In this document: positions 51,159 to 59,719 of the stretch, one piece after another
Numbering within the stretch: the first letter of the stretch is position 1
Layout of the letters: the number at the start of each line of letters is the position of its first letter
Assembly (NCBI RefSeq): GCF_004345365.1
Contig: NZ_SLVF01000011.1
Span: 248,001 to 312,000, forward strand
From: Kribbella sp. VKM Ac-2568
Lineage (GTDB): Bacteria; Actinomycetota; Actinomycetes; Propionibacteriales; Kribbellaceae
Direction of reading: 5' to 3'
Length of the DNA stretch: 64,000 nt
Translations under genes and position numbers: made by a program
Notes under the pieces: model-generated
The model's database searches: none
Told to the model about the DNA's origin: nothing
Seen by the model: only the letters and a program-made list of their open reading frames with translations

Positions 51159-52571
51159 CTACCCGCCTGAGTCCCTTTCAAGCAACACCAGCCGCGTGGC
51201 TTCCGCAACCTTCCCCGCAACCTGCATCGCCGTCGCCGGTCCGCCGGCCGACGCGAGGTTGGCTGCCGCCGCATGCAGATAGGCGCCGATGCTCGCCGCG
51301 TCGAGGGGATTCAGGCCGCCCGCTAGGAGGGAGCCGCAGAGGCCGGCCAGTACGTCGCCGGCGCCGGCAGTGGCAAGCCAGGCGGTCGCGTTCGTGTTGA
51401 CACGGACCGCACCGTCGGGCCGGGCGATCACCGTGGTGGAGCCCTTCAGCAGGACTGTCACGTCGAACTGCTCCGCCGCCAGCCGTGCATGCTTCAGCCG
51501 CTCCGCTTCGACGACCGTCCGCTCTACACCCAGCAGGCGCGCCAGCTCGCCCGCATGCGGCGTGATCAGGACCTCGTCGTGGTCGCCGGACTCGTCGAGG
51601 GCCTTCAGCCCGTCCGCATCCAGCAGAACCGGCTCCTCGGCGTCGAGCAGCTCGCGCACTTTCGCGACGTCCAGCTCGTCGCCGAGTCCGGAGCCGACCG
51701 CCCAGGCTTGGACTCTGCCTTCGCCGGCTACTACTTCCGGGTGGGCGGCGCGGACTGCTTCGGCGACGGAGTCGGGGCCGATGTAGCGGAGCATGCCGAT
51801 CGGGCCGGCGAGGGCTCCGGTGGCGGCGATGACCGCGGCGCCGGGGTACTGGCTGGAGCCGGCGATCAGGCCGAGCACGCCGCGGGAGTACTTGTCGGAC
51901 TCGCCGCTCGGTACTGGGTAGAGGGCGCGGACGTCGGCGGTCTGGAGGGACTGGACCTCGGCCGGTGGCAGGTCGAGGCCGATCTCGACCAGGTGGACCG
52001 GGCCGCAGGCTGCTGCCGCGGGGTCGATGAGGTGGCAGATCTTGTGGGTGCCGAAGGTGACGGTGAGCGCGGCCTTCACGTGCTCGGCCGGGGTCTCGCC
52101 GGTGTCGACATCGACACCGGACGGCATGTCGACGGCCACGATCGGCACTCCGTGCTTCTCGGCTGCCTGCACGGCGGCGAGGGCTTCGGGCTTGAGGCCG
52201 GGGCGGCCGCCGATGCCCACGATTCCGTCGACGACCACGTCAGCTGTGGCGATGTCCGCGATGGACCCGACCCCGCCGCCTGCGACGAGAAGAGCAGCGA
52301 GCCCAGCCGGGTGGGCCTTGTCGGACAGCAGAACGGCGATCACGCCGGCGCCGCGGCGAGCCAGCCTCTCGCCTGCGTAGAGGGCGTCGCCGCCGTTGTC
52401 GCCCGAACCGACCAGCAGCACCACGCGAGCGCCGTACACGTGGCCGATGAAGTTGCCGATGGCAACGGCGAGGCCGGAGGCCGCGCGTTGCATCAGGGTG
52501 CCTTCGGGGAGCCGCGCCATCAGGTCGGCCTCGGCCGCGCGGACCTGTTCGACGGTGTGGGCGTGGCGCAT
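51159..52571 (-). CDS. nnr: Bifunctional NAD(P)H-hydrate epimerase / ADP-dependent dehydratase
   Basis: 470 residues. The N-terminal YjeF epimerase domain has MQRAASGLA and LLVGSGDNGGDALYAGERLARRG, and VAVDMPSGVD. The C-terminal ribokinase-like dehydratase domain has ITPHAGELARLLG, VLLKGSTTVIA and the catalytic ATAGAGDVLAGLCGSL. It repairs damaged NAD(P)H hydrates. The start at 52571 follows the acpS stop by 1 base. Confidence 0.93.
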   Translation of the reverse strand: MRHAHTVEQVRAAEADLMARLPEGTLMQRAASGLAVAIGNFIGHVYGARVVLLVGSGDNGGDALYAGERLARRGAGVIAVLLSDKAHPAGLAALLVAGGGVGSIADIATADVVVDGIVGIGGRPGLKPEALAAVQAAEKHGVPIVAVDMPSGVDVDTGETPAEHVKAALTVTFGTHKICHLIDPAAAACGPVHLVEIGLDLPPAEVQSLQTADVRALYPVPSGESDKYSRGVLGLIAGSSQYPGAAVIAATGALAGPIGMLRYIGPDSVAEAVRAAHPEVVAGEGRVQAWAVGSGLGDELDVAKVRELLDAEEPVLLDADGLKALDESGDHDEVLITPHAGELARLLGVERTVVEAERLKHARLAAEQFDVTVLLKGSTTVIARPDGAVRVNTNATAWLATAGAGDVLAGLCGSLLAGGLNPLDAASIGAYLHAAAANLASAGGPATAMQVAGKVAEATRLVLLERDSGG

Positions 52572-52572
52572 C

Positions 52573-52923
52573 TCAGCCCTCCAGGATGACGACCGCCGAC
52601 GCGATGCCGGCGTCATGGCTCAAGGACAGGTGCAGGCTCTGGACACCCAGCTGGGATGCCTGCGCGGCGACCGTGCCGGTGATCTCCAGCCAGGGCCGGC
52701 CGGTGTCGTCGGTCCGGACCTCCGCGTCGTGCCACTGCATGCCGGCGGGGGCGCCGAGCGCCTTGGCGAGCGCCTCCTTCGCGGCGAACCGCGCCGCCAG
52801 CGAGGCCGGTGGCTTCCTGGCCTCGGTCTCGGTGAAGACCCGGTCCCGCAGCCCCGGTGTCCGCTCGAGCGTCTTGATGAACCGCTCGACGTCCACCACA
52901 TCGATTCCGACGCCGACGATCAT
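52573..52923 (-). CDS. acpS: Holo-[acyl-carrier-protein] synthase
   Basis: 116 residues. MIVGVGIDVVDVERF contains the Mg-binding Asp, and RFAAKEALAKALG is the second signature with its Glu and Lys. LHLSLSHDAGIASAVVI closes the fold. It transfers phosphopantetheine from CoA to acyl carrier proteins. It sits divergent from coaA, which starts CoA synthesis. The longer in-frame start is not supported by family length. Confidence 0.95.
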   Translation of the reverse strand: MIVGVGIDVVDVERFIKTLERTPGLRDRVFTETEARKPPASLAARFAAKEALAKALGAPAGMQWHDAEVRTDDTGRPWLEITGTVAAQASQLGVQSLHLSLSHDAGIASAVVILEG

Positions 52924-53016
52924 GGGGTTCCTGATGTGACAACTGACACACCCGCAGTCTGGTAGCCGCACATGCCGGTCAGCGTAGCCGGGGCATCTGT
53001 GGGAAGAATGGGTGCC

Positions 53017-53970
53017 ATGCTGCAGCCGTCGCGGGAGGTGACCCCGTACACCGAGCTCGATCGCGCCGCCTGGGCACAGCTCGCCGAGACGACCGAGTCA
53101 CCGTTGACGGCCGAGGAGATCGAGCGGCTGCGCGGCCTCGGCGACGAGATCGACATCGACGAGGTGCGCGAAGTCTATCTGCCGCTGTCTCGGATCCTGT
53201 CACTCTATGTGAGGCACGCCCGCGCGCTGCACTCCGACACCGAGTCGTTCCTGGGCAAGCCGACCGTGGCCCGCACCCCGTTCGTGATCGGCATCGGCGG
53301 GTCCGTTGCCGTCGGCAAGTCCACCACCGCCCGGTTGCTGCGCGAGCTGCTGGCCCGCTGGCCCGAGCACCCCCGGGTCGCGCTCGTCACCACCGACGGC
53401 TTCCTCTGGCCGAACGCCGAGCTGGAACGCCGCGGCCTGATGCAGCGCAAGGGATTCCCGGAGTCCTACGACCGCAAGTCGCTGCTGCGCTTCGTGGTCG
53501 AGGTGAAGTCCGGGATGGACAACGTCGAGGCGCCGGTCTACTCGCACCTGCACTACGACCGGATGCCGGGTGTCCGGACCACCGTCGAGCAGCCCGACAT
53601 CCTGCTGCTCGAAGGCCTGAACGTGCTCCAGCCCGCACCCCGGCACGCGGACGGCAAGAGCGGCCTCGCGGTCAGCGACTTCTTCGACTTCTCGGTGTAC
53701 GTCGACGCCGCCGCCGACGACATCCGGTCCTGGTACGTGCACCGCTTCCTCAAGCTCTGGGAGACGGCCTTCCGCAACCCCGAGTCGTACTTCGTCCGGT
53801 ACGGCGAGCTCAGCCGGCAACAGGCGATCGCCAAGGCCGAGTCTCTCTGGGACGGCATCAACGGCCCGAACCTGCGGGAGAACATCCTCCCCACCCGGTC
53901 CCGGGCCACGCTGGTCCTCCGCAAGGGCGCCGACCACGCCGTCCGCTGGGTCCGGCTACGCAAACTCTGA
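53017..53970 (+). CDS. coaA: Type I pantothenate kinase
   Basis: 317 residues, the normal CoaA length. P-loop GIGGSVAVGKSTTARLL (about 90-106), VTTDGFLWPN, MQRKGFPESYD, HLHYD and LLLEGLNVLQ are diagnostic. It phosphorylates pantothenate, the first step of CoA synthesis. ATG 53017 is chosen (GGAAG 10 bp upstream); ATG 53008 is 3 codons longer but too close to that site. Confidence 0.95.
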   Translation: MLQPSREVTPYTELDRAAWAQLAETTESPLTAEEIERLRGLGDEIDIDEVREVYLPLSRILSLYVRHARALHSDTESFLGKPTVARTPFVIGIGGSVAVGKSTTARLLRELLARWPEHPRVALVTTDGFLWPNAELERRGLMQRKGFPESYDRKSLLRFVVEVKSGMDNVEAPVYSHLHYDRMPGVRTTVEQPDILLLEGLNVLQPAPRHADGKSGLAVSDFFDFSVYVDAAADDIRSWYVHRFLKLWETAFRNPESYFVRYGELSRQQAIAKAESLWDGINGPNLRENILPTRSRATLVLRKGADHAVRWVRLRKL

Positions 53971-53983
53971 CCCGGGGCCGGCT

Positions 53984-55159
53984 TCAGGCGGAAAGTGACG
54001 CCTTCACAGCCGGGATGACGGCGACGGCCACGATGGCGGCGGTGACGGCGAAGGCCACGGGGTAGCCGATGCCCGCGACCACCAGGCCGAAGAGGATCGC
54101 GCCGACGCCCCAGCCGCCGTCGTACGCGAGATTCCATAGCGCGCTGACCTGGCCGTACCGCGACTTGGGCGAGCGGTCGTACATGGTCGCCAGCGTCAGG
54201 TTCTGCGCGGCGCCGAAGCCGATGCCGAAGGAGGCCGAGCCGACGATGACGGCCACCGGGCTGCCGATGAAGATCAGCGAGGCGGCACCCAGAGCGGCGA
54301 GCACCAGCGCCGGCGCCAGCAGCTTCACCGGGCCGAACCGGTCACCCAACCGGCCCGCCAGCCAACGGGCGGCAGGAGCGGTGACGGACTGGATCAGCAG
54401 CGCCACGGCGACCACCGCGTGACTGTGCGCGGCCAGCGGCAGGAAGGTGACACTGATGCCCGCGGCAACTGTCACGGCCGCGAACACGAAGGTCGGCATC
54501 AACAGCCCGCTCCCCCGCAGCCCGCCCAGCACCTTTACGTGCTGCTCCTCGCCGGCACCTTCGGTACTGCGCTGAGGCATCCCCGGCAGTACGGCCAGTC
54601 CCGCCAGCGACGCGACCGCGGCCAGCACGAACAGCACCTCGAAGCCGACCACGTTGGTCAGGTAGACCCCGAGCGGCAGGCCGATCCCGGCCGGCAGCCC
54701 GACCACGATGCCGTAGACGCCGAGGCCCTCGCCGCGACGATGAGCCGGGGTGATCTCGGCGACCAGGGCGACCGCGCCGACGACCAGGATGGCCAGGCCG
54801 GCTCCTCGCACCACGCAGACCGCGAGGACCAGCGGCAGCGACGAGGTGACCACCAGGACCAGGGAAGGCGCGCCGAGCAGGATCAGCCCGAGGCCGAGCG
54901 TGCCGCGGTACCCGAAGCGGACCAGCATGGCCGGGACCAGCAGTTCCATCGCCACGGCCGAGAGCATCATCGCGCCGGTGGACAGGCCCGCGCCGATCCC
55001 GCCGGACCCGCTGGCCGCCAGGTAGAGCGGAACCACCGAGGTCAGCAGGTACATGCTCAGCCCGGAGCCGAACACCATCACCAGCAGCCGCGCGAACTGC
55101 GGCGTGACAAGCCGGTCGGCGGTACCGAGGGTCTGGATCTCACAGGCGATGTCAGTCAT
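53984..55159 (-). CDS. Major facilitator superfamily transporter
   Basis: 391 residues with about 12 hydrophobic spans, including LTSVVPLYLAASGSGG (first periplasmic loop), the loop 2-3 area RFGYRGTLGLGLILLGAP, and SFGIGFGAAQNLTLATMYDRSPKSRYGQ in the second half. It resembles drug-efflux type MFS proteins; the substrate is unknown. It converges on coaA. A perfect palindrome (55176-55187) lies 17 bp upstream of its start. Confidence 0.85.
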   Translation of the reverse strand: MTDIACEIQTLGTADRLVTPQFARLLVMVFGSGLSMYLLTSVVPLYLAASGSGGIGAGLSTGAMMLSAVAMELLVPAMLVRFGYRGTLGLGLILLGAPSLVLVVTSSLPLVLAVCVVRGAGLAILVVGAVALVAEITPAHRRGEGLGVYGIVVGLPAGIGLPLGVYLTNVVGFEVLFVLAAVASLAGLAVLPGMPQRSTEGAGEEQHVKVLGGLRGSGLLMPTFVFAAVTVAAGISVTFLPLAAHSHAVVAVALLIQSVTAPAARWLAGRLGDRFGPVKLLAPALVLAALGAASLIFIGSPVAVIVGSASFGIGFGAAQNLTLATMYDRSPKSRYGQVSALWNLAYDGGWGVGAILFGLVVAGIGYPVAFAVTAAIVAVAVIPAVKASLSA

Positions 55160-55175
55160 GACTTCACCGTAGGAA

Positions 55176-55187
55176 CAGACCGGTCTG
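55176..55187. promoter_or_regulatory. Perfect palindrome, likely TetR-type operator of the MFS gene
   Basis: CAGACCGGTCTG, a perfect 12-bp palindrome in the expected promoter or leader position of the MFS gene. TetR-family repressors of efflux genes commonly bind such sites; no regulator gene is adjacent. Confidence 0.5.
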
Positions 55188-55227
55188 CTCTACAGATCCA
55201 GTTCTGAGACCCGTGACAGGACCAATT

Positions 55228-56511
55228 TCAGGGCTGGTCGGCGATCAGGGCGGCCAGGCGGTCCAGGCCGGCGTCGATCTGGGCCGGGGTGACCGTGCTG
55301 CAGGACAGCCGGAGGGCGTTCACCGGTGCGTCGCCGTCGTAGAAGTGGCTCATCGGGGTCCAGAGCACGCCGTACTCCTGGGCGGACTTCTCCAGCAGCG
55401 CGTCATCGACCGGGAACGGCACGGTGACGACGACGAAGAACCCGCCGGACGGCACGGTCCAGGTCACCTCGCCGCCGGGGAACCGGGCGGCCAGGCCGTC
55501 CGTGATGGCACGCAGGTTGGCCGCGTAGACAGTCCGCTCGCGCTGGTTCGCGGAGACCAGGCTGCAGCCGTTCTCCAGCAGTTTGCCGCCGATCACCGCC
55601 TGCGCGACGGCCGAGGTGTTGACGGTCACCATGCTCTTGATCTTCGACAACTCGTCCGCCAGCAGTCCGGTGCTTCCATCCGGCGACGCCACCGTCTGGT
55701 CCGCGACCACGTAGCCGACCCGGGCGCCGGGCAGTGCGGTCTTGGCGAAGGAGCCGAGGTAGATGACTCGCCTGTCGGTGTCCAGGGCCTTCAGCGTGGG
55801 CACTCGATCCACGCCGGCCGCCGGGAACAGCCCGTACGGGTTGTCCTCGAGCAGCAGGAGGTCCTGTTCCGCCGCCACCTCGAGCAATCGCCGCCGGGTC
55901 TCCAGCTCCAGGCTGAGCCCGGACGGGTTGGCGAAGTCCGGCATCACGTAGCAAGCTCGCGGCCGCAGTCCTTCGGCCCGGGCTGACTTCAGCACCGCGA
56001 CCAGATCCTCCAGGTCCACCCCGTCACTGCCGCCGGCGACAGGCAGCACCGGGAGATCGAGCAACCGCGCGGCGCCGGTGATCCCGACGTAGGCGGGCGA
56101 GACCGCCAGCAGCACGTCCGACGGATCGGCCCGGAGGGCGCGGAGGACCAGGACCATCGCCTCCTGGCAGCCCACCGTCACCACGATCGCCTCGGGGTCG
56201 ACCTCGATCCCCTCGTCGATCGCGAGGTTGCGCGCCACCAGCCGGTGCACGATGCCCTTGGTCCGCCCGTACTGGAAGACGGTCCGCCGGACACTAGCCT
56301 CGTCGTACCCGAGTTCGTCGCGGAGGTGCCGACTGAAGGTGTCCAGGTAGGAGTGCAGGTCCTCCAGCGTGTAGAACTCCTCGTAGGGCCGGCCGGCCGC
56401 GAGCGAGATCGCGTCGGGGTAGTGGTTCGCCACCTCGTTGAGGAAGTTCATCGAGTTCAGCGCCCGGTCGGTGAGCGAGCCGTGCAGGTCCTCCAACTGC
56501 AGGTCGGCCAT
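55228..56511 (-). CDS. hpgT: HpgT-like phenylglycine-forming aminotransferase
   Basis: 427 residues, fold type I PLP enzyme. The opening LQLEDLHGSLTDRALNSMNFLNEVANHYPDAISLAAGRPYEEFY closely matches my memory of HpgT, the aminotransferase giving 4-hydroxyphenylglycine and 3,5-dihydroxyphenylglycine in glycopeptide-type pathways. MPDFANPSG, DNPYGLF and the PLP-lysine in GSFAKTALPGARVGYV are present. There is no DNA-binding domain, so it is not a MocR regulator. The start overlaps the stop of the hydroxymandelate-oxidase gene, which makes its keto-acid substrate. Confidence 0.8.
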   Translation of the reverse strand: MADLQLEDLHGSLTDRALNSMNFLNEVANHYPDAISLAAGRPYEEFYTLEDLHSYLDTFSRHLRDELGYDEASVRRTVFQYGRTKGIVHRLVARNLAIDEGIEVDPEAIVVTVGCQEAMVLVLRALRADPSDVLLAVSPAYVGITGAARLLDLPVLPVAGGSDGVDLEDLVAVLKSARAEGLRPRACYVMPDFANPSGLSLELETRRRLLEVAAEQDLLLLEDNPYGLFPAAGVDRVPTLKALDTDRRVIYLGSFAKTALPGARVGYVVADQTVASPDGSTGLLADELSKIKSMVTVNTSAVAQAVIGGKLLENGCSLVSANQRERTVYAANLRAITDGLAARFPGGEVTWTVPSGGFFVVVTVPFPVDDALLEKSAQEYGVLWTPMSHFYDGDAPVNALRLSCSTVTPAQIDAGLDRLAALIADQP

Positions 56512-57566
56512 CAGATCCTCCCGGTCGTCAACCGCCCGGCAGCGGCGAGATCCGCGCACCCGGCGAGCAGCATCGCGTCTTCCAACTCCTTGCGGAGCAG
56601 CCCCAAAGCCTCTGCACACGCATCAACGGCCAGCGCCCACAGCAACGGCCGACCGACCAGTACCGCGGACGCTCCGAGCGCGAGTGCTCGCAGTACATCG
56701 GTGCCGCTGCGTACGCCACTGTCCACGAGCACCTGGCAATGTTTGCCTGCGGCATCCACCGCAGCGGGTAGAGCGTCGATCGAGGCAACGGCTCCGTCGA
56801 GCTGCCGGCCACCGTGATTCGACACGACGATGCCCGTAGCACCAATCTCGGTAGCTCGTACGGCGTCGCGTGGGTCGAGAATACCCTTGATCAGAAGGGG
56901 AAGCTGGGTCCTCGATCGCAACCACTCCAGATCTTGCCACGAGACGGCGGGCTCGAAAGCGGAAGCGGTGTGGGCTGCGACAGCCGACAGACCAGGTACA
57001 CCGACGTGGGCCTCGGTGACGGCATCGACCAGGTTGGCAGCAACGACGTCCAGAGGCAGGGCGAACGAGTTGCGCATGTCGCGCAGTCGCCTGCCCATCA
57101 CCGGCACGTCGACGGTCACCATCAGCGCCGTACAACCGGCGGACTCGGCGCGGTCCACCAGAGACTCCACTAGCAAGCGATCTCTCACCCAGTACAGCTG
57201 GAACCACGAAGGGCCGGTCCCGGCGATCTTCTCCAGCGGATAGCTGCTCAAGGTGCTGATCGTGTAGGGAATGCCGGCGTCGGCGGCTGCTCTTGCCAGC
57301 AGCAACTCCCCCTCGGGATGGAGCAACCTTTGGTAGGCCATCGGAGCCACCACCACGGGCATCGACGCACCGCTGAAGGACTGCCAGGTGGTGTCGACAG
57401 AAGAGATCCCGCCCAGCACGCGCGGGGTCAAGGTCACAGCGTCGAAGGCTGCCCGGTTCAACTGCAGCGTCGTCTCGAACCCGCTGCCTCCGGCAACAAA
57501 ATCCCGAACAGCCGATGGCAGTACCGCAGCAGCCAACTCCTCATAATCAGTGAGAGAGTCAGCCAT
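56511..57566 (-). CDS. hmo: 4-hydroxymandelate oxidase (FMN-dependent)
   Basis: 351 residues, alpha-hydroxy-acid oxidase TIM barrel. MPVVVAPMAYQRLLHPEGE, ISTLSSYPLEKIA, WFQLYWVRDR, LLIKGILDPRDAVRA and the catalytic SNHGGRQLDGAVAS (His/Arg) are complete. Next to hpgT it most likely oxidises 4-hydroxymandelate to 4-hydroxybenzoylformate, the step before transamination. The partner hydroxymandelate synthase (hmaS) is not in this window. It overlaps the hydrolase gene by 8 bp. Confidence 0.8.
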   Translation of the reverse strand: MADSLTDYEELAAAVLPSAVRDFVAGGSGFETTLQLNRAAFDAVTLTPRVLGGISSVDTTWQSFSGASMPVVVAPMAYQRLLHPEGELLLARAAADAGIPYTISTLSSYPLEKIAGTGPSWFQLYWVRDRLLVESLVDRAESAGCTALMVTVDVPVMGRRLRDMRNSFALPLDVVAANLVDAVTEAHVGVPGLSAVAAHTASAFEPAVSWQDLEWLRSRTQLPLLIKGILDPRDAVRATEIGATGIVVSNHGGRQLDGAVASIDALPAAVDAAGKHCQVLVDSGVRSGTDVLRALALGASAVLVGRPLLWALAVDACAEALGLLRKELEDAMLLAGCADLAAAGRLTTGRI

Positions 57567-58500
57567 CGAAGGTCCTGCGGAGCCAGGTGGCGGACTCGGC
57601 GATGGCTTTGCGGCCGCCGTCGAGGACGCCGGACATGGCGAAGAACCCGTGCACCATCCCGTCGTACCGGGAGAGCTCGGTCGGTACGCCCGCGGCGTAC
57701 AACTTCTCGGCGTAGAACTCGCCCTCGTCGCGCAGCGGGTCGTACTCGGCGGTGATCACCAGTGCCGGCGGCAACCCGGCGTGCGACGTGGCCAGCAGTG
57801 GCGAGGCCAGCGGGTTGAGGCCGTCGGCGGGGTCGGTGAGGTAGTGCTCCCAGTACCAGCCGACCGAGGTCTTGTTGAAGAGGAACGGGTCGTCGCCCGC
57901 ACGCATCGAGGCGGTGTCCGAGCCGTACAACGTGTTCGGGTAGACCAGCAGCTGCCCAACGAGAGATGGCCCGGATTCCCTGGCCAGTAAGGTGGTCGCG
58001 GCCGCTAGGTTGCCCCCGGCACTGTCTCCGCCGACCGCGATCCGCTCCACGTCGACGTGGAACTCCGCAGCGTGGGCGACGATGGACTGGGTCGCCTGGT
58101 GGCAATCGTGGACAGCGGCGGGGAACGGGTTCTCCGGCGCCAGGCGATAGCCGACGGTGATCACCTGACAGGGCACGGAGTTCGCCAGTTGACGGCAGAT
58201 CCGGTCAGCCGTGTCGATGCTGCCCAGGGTCCAGCCGCCGCCGAAGAAGTAGACCAGCGTCGGCAGCAGTCCTTCGCCTTCGGGCCGGTAGATCCGGAGC
58301 GGCAGCCCTGATTCGGCCAGCAGGACGTCCTCGACGTGGTGAACGTGCTCGACCTCGCCGCCCGCGGCCCGGATGGACGCCAGATCGGCTGCCCGGGCTT
58401 CGGCGAGAGTCTGGGTGTACAACTGCGGCACGTCGTCGGCCTCACGCTTCGCGCGCATCGCCTCGACCTGTGGATCCAACGGCACGACGAATCCCCTCAT
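57559..58500 (-). CDS. HSL-type alpha/beta-hydrolase of the metabolite cluster
   Basis: 313 residues, hormone-sensitive-lipase-like. The oxyanion motif reads FGGGWTLGS, so the usual HGGG His is Phe. The nucleophile is in GGDSAGGNLAAA; Asp and His are in YDPLRDEGEFYAEK and MVHGFFAM. An N-terminal cap MRGFVVPLDPQVEAMRAKREADDVPQ is typical. It lies 10 bp after the P450 stop in a tight minus-strand operon. It may trim or release a product; the true substrate is unknown. Confidence 0.8.
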   Translation of the reverse strand: MRGFVVPLDPQVEAMRAKREADDVPQLYTQTLAEARAADLASIRAAGGEVEHVHHVEDVLLAESGLPLRIYRPEGEGLLPTLVYFFGGGWTLGSIDTADRICRQLANSVPCQVITVGYRLAPENPFPAAVHDCHQATQSIVAHAAEFHVDVERIAVGGDSAGGNLAAATTLLARESGPSLVGQLLVYPNTLYGSDTASMRAGDDPFLFNKTSVGWYWEHYLTDPADGLNPLASPLLATSHAGLPPALVITAEYDPLRDEGEFYAEKLYAAGVPTELSRYDGMVHGFFAMSGVLDGGRKAIAESATWLRRTFDG

Positions 58501-58510
58501 CCAGCGACGG

Positions 58511-59719
58511 TCATAGACCCAGTGAAACAGGCATGGTGGCGAAGCCACGCAGCGCGAGTCCCGCGCTCTGCACGGGCGGCTCGGCCAGGGCGAGATCCGG
58601 GAACCGCTGGAACAACCGCGGCAACGCGAGGCGTCCCTCCGCCCGGGCCAGCACGGCCCCGATGCAGAAGTAGGCGCCTGCACCGAAGGTGATGTGCCGC
58701 TTGTCGGGCCGCTCGGGATCGAACACCTCGGGCGACGGGAAGCGGGCCGGGTCACGGTTCGCCGCGCCGAGGATGACCAGCACCAGGCCGCCCTGCGGTA
58801 TCACTACGCCACCGACCTCGAGGTCCTCCGAGGCCGTCCGGACCACCAGTTGCGCGGTCCCGTCGTACCGGAGGACCTCTTCCACACAAGCCTCGGCGAC
58901 GGCGGGATCGGTGGCCAGCGACTTCACCAGGGCAGGGCGTTCGAGCAACGGCGGCAGCGCGTTGCCGAGCAGGTTGATGGTGGTGACGAAGCTGGCGTTG
59001 AACAGCACCAGCAGGTTCCCGATCAGCTCCTCGTCGGTCAGTTGGCCTTCCCCCGCGTCGATCACCTGGACGAGCCCGCTGATCAGGTCGTCCCCCGGTG
59101 ACACCCGCCGCTCGACGATCAGCGCCGCGTAGTACGCGCTCATCTCGGTGGCGGCTCCGTTGGCGGCGGCAACCTTCTCGGGGGTTCGCCCGCCGAAGTC
59201 CAGGTAGTCCTCGACCCGTTGCACCCGGGTCCGGAACCAGTCGAGATCAGGCGCGGGGATGCCGAGCAGCGCACTCATCACCCCGGCCGGCAGCAGGTAG
59301 CCGAACTCGGCGATGAAGTCGACCGGCCCGTCCGCGCCGAGCGAGGCGAGCCGGTCCAGCAGGGAGTCGGTCAAGGCGGTGATCTGCGGCTCGAGCGCGG
59401 CGACCCGGCGCGGGGTGAAGGCCTGATGGAAGGCCTTGCGCATCCGGCCGTGGTCCGGCTCGGTTCGGAACATCATCGAGTTGCTCAGCGCGGTCGTGAT
59501 CGGGTCGGCGTCGGCCGCGGGCGGCGGACCACCCTTCACGAAGCGCGGGTCTCGCAGGATCTGATCGACCGCCGCATAGCCGTTCGCCACCGCGGCGTAC
59601 GCCGGGCTGGCGGGTGTCAGGTTGACCGGCCCGAGCTCATGCAGCCTCGCGTACAAGGGGTATGGCGCCCGGCGGCCGTGGTCGGTCTGCAACTCGGCGA
59701 GGAGCTCGTCGGCCGTCAT
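58511..59719 (-). CDS. Cytochrome P450 (first of a pair)
   Basis: 402 residues. Heme loop FGAGAYFCIG (Cys352), K-helix EEVLR (280-284) and meander ANRDPARFPSPEVFDPERPDKR are normal. The I-helix reads NASFVTT (241-247) in place of AGxETT, so the acid of the acid-alcohol pair is Val and the Gly is Ser. The start overlaps the stop of the second P450 by 4 bp. It is probably a tailoring oxidase of the Hpg-related pathway. Confidence 0.88.
   Translation of the reverse strand: MTADELLAELQTDHGRRAPYPLYARLHELGPVNLTPASPAYAAVANGYAAVDQILRDPRFVKGGPPPAADADPITTALSNSMMFRTEPDHGRMRKAFHQAFTPRRVAALEPQITALTDSLLDRLASLGADGPVDFIAEFGYLLPAGVMSALLGIPAPDLDWFRTRVQRVEDYLDFGGRTPEKVAAANGAATEMSAYYAALIVERRVSPGDDLISGLVQVIDAGEGQLTDEELIGNLLVLFNASFVTTINLLGNALPPLLERPALVKSLATDPAVAEACVEEVLRYDGTAQLVVRTASEDLEVGGVVIPQGGLVLVILGAANRDPARFPSPEVFDPERPDKRHITFGAGAYFCIGAVLARAEGRLALPRLFQRFPDLALAEPPVQSAGLALRGFATMPVSLGL

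Noticed and set aside
55228..56511. MocR/GntR-type transcription factor
   Set aside because: The PLP domain begins within the first 40 residues and there is no winged-helix domain, so it is an aminotransferase only.
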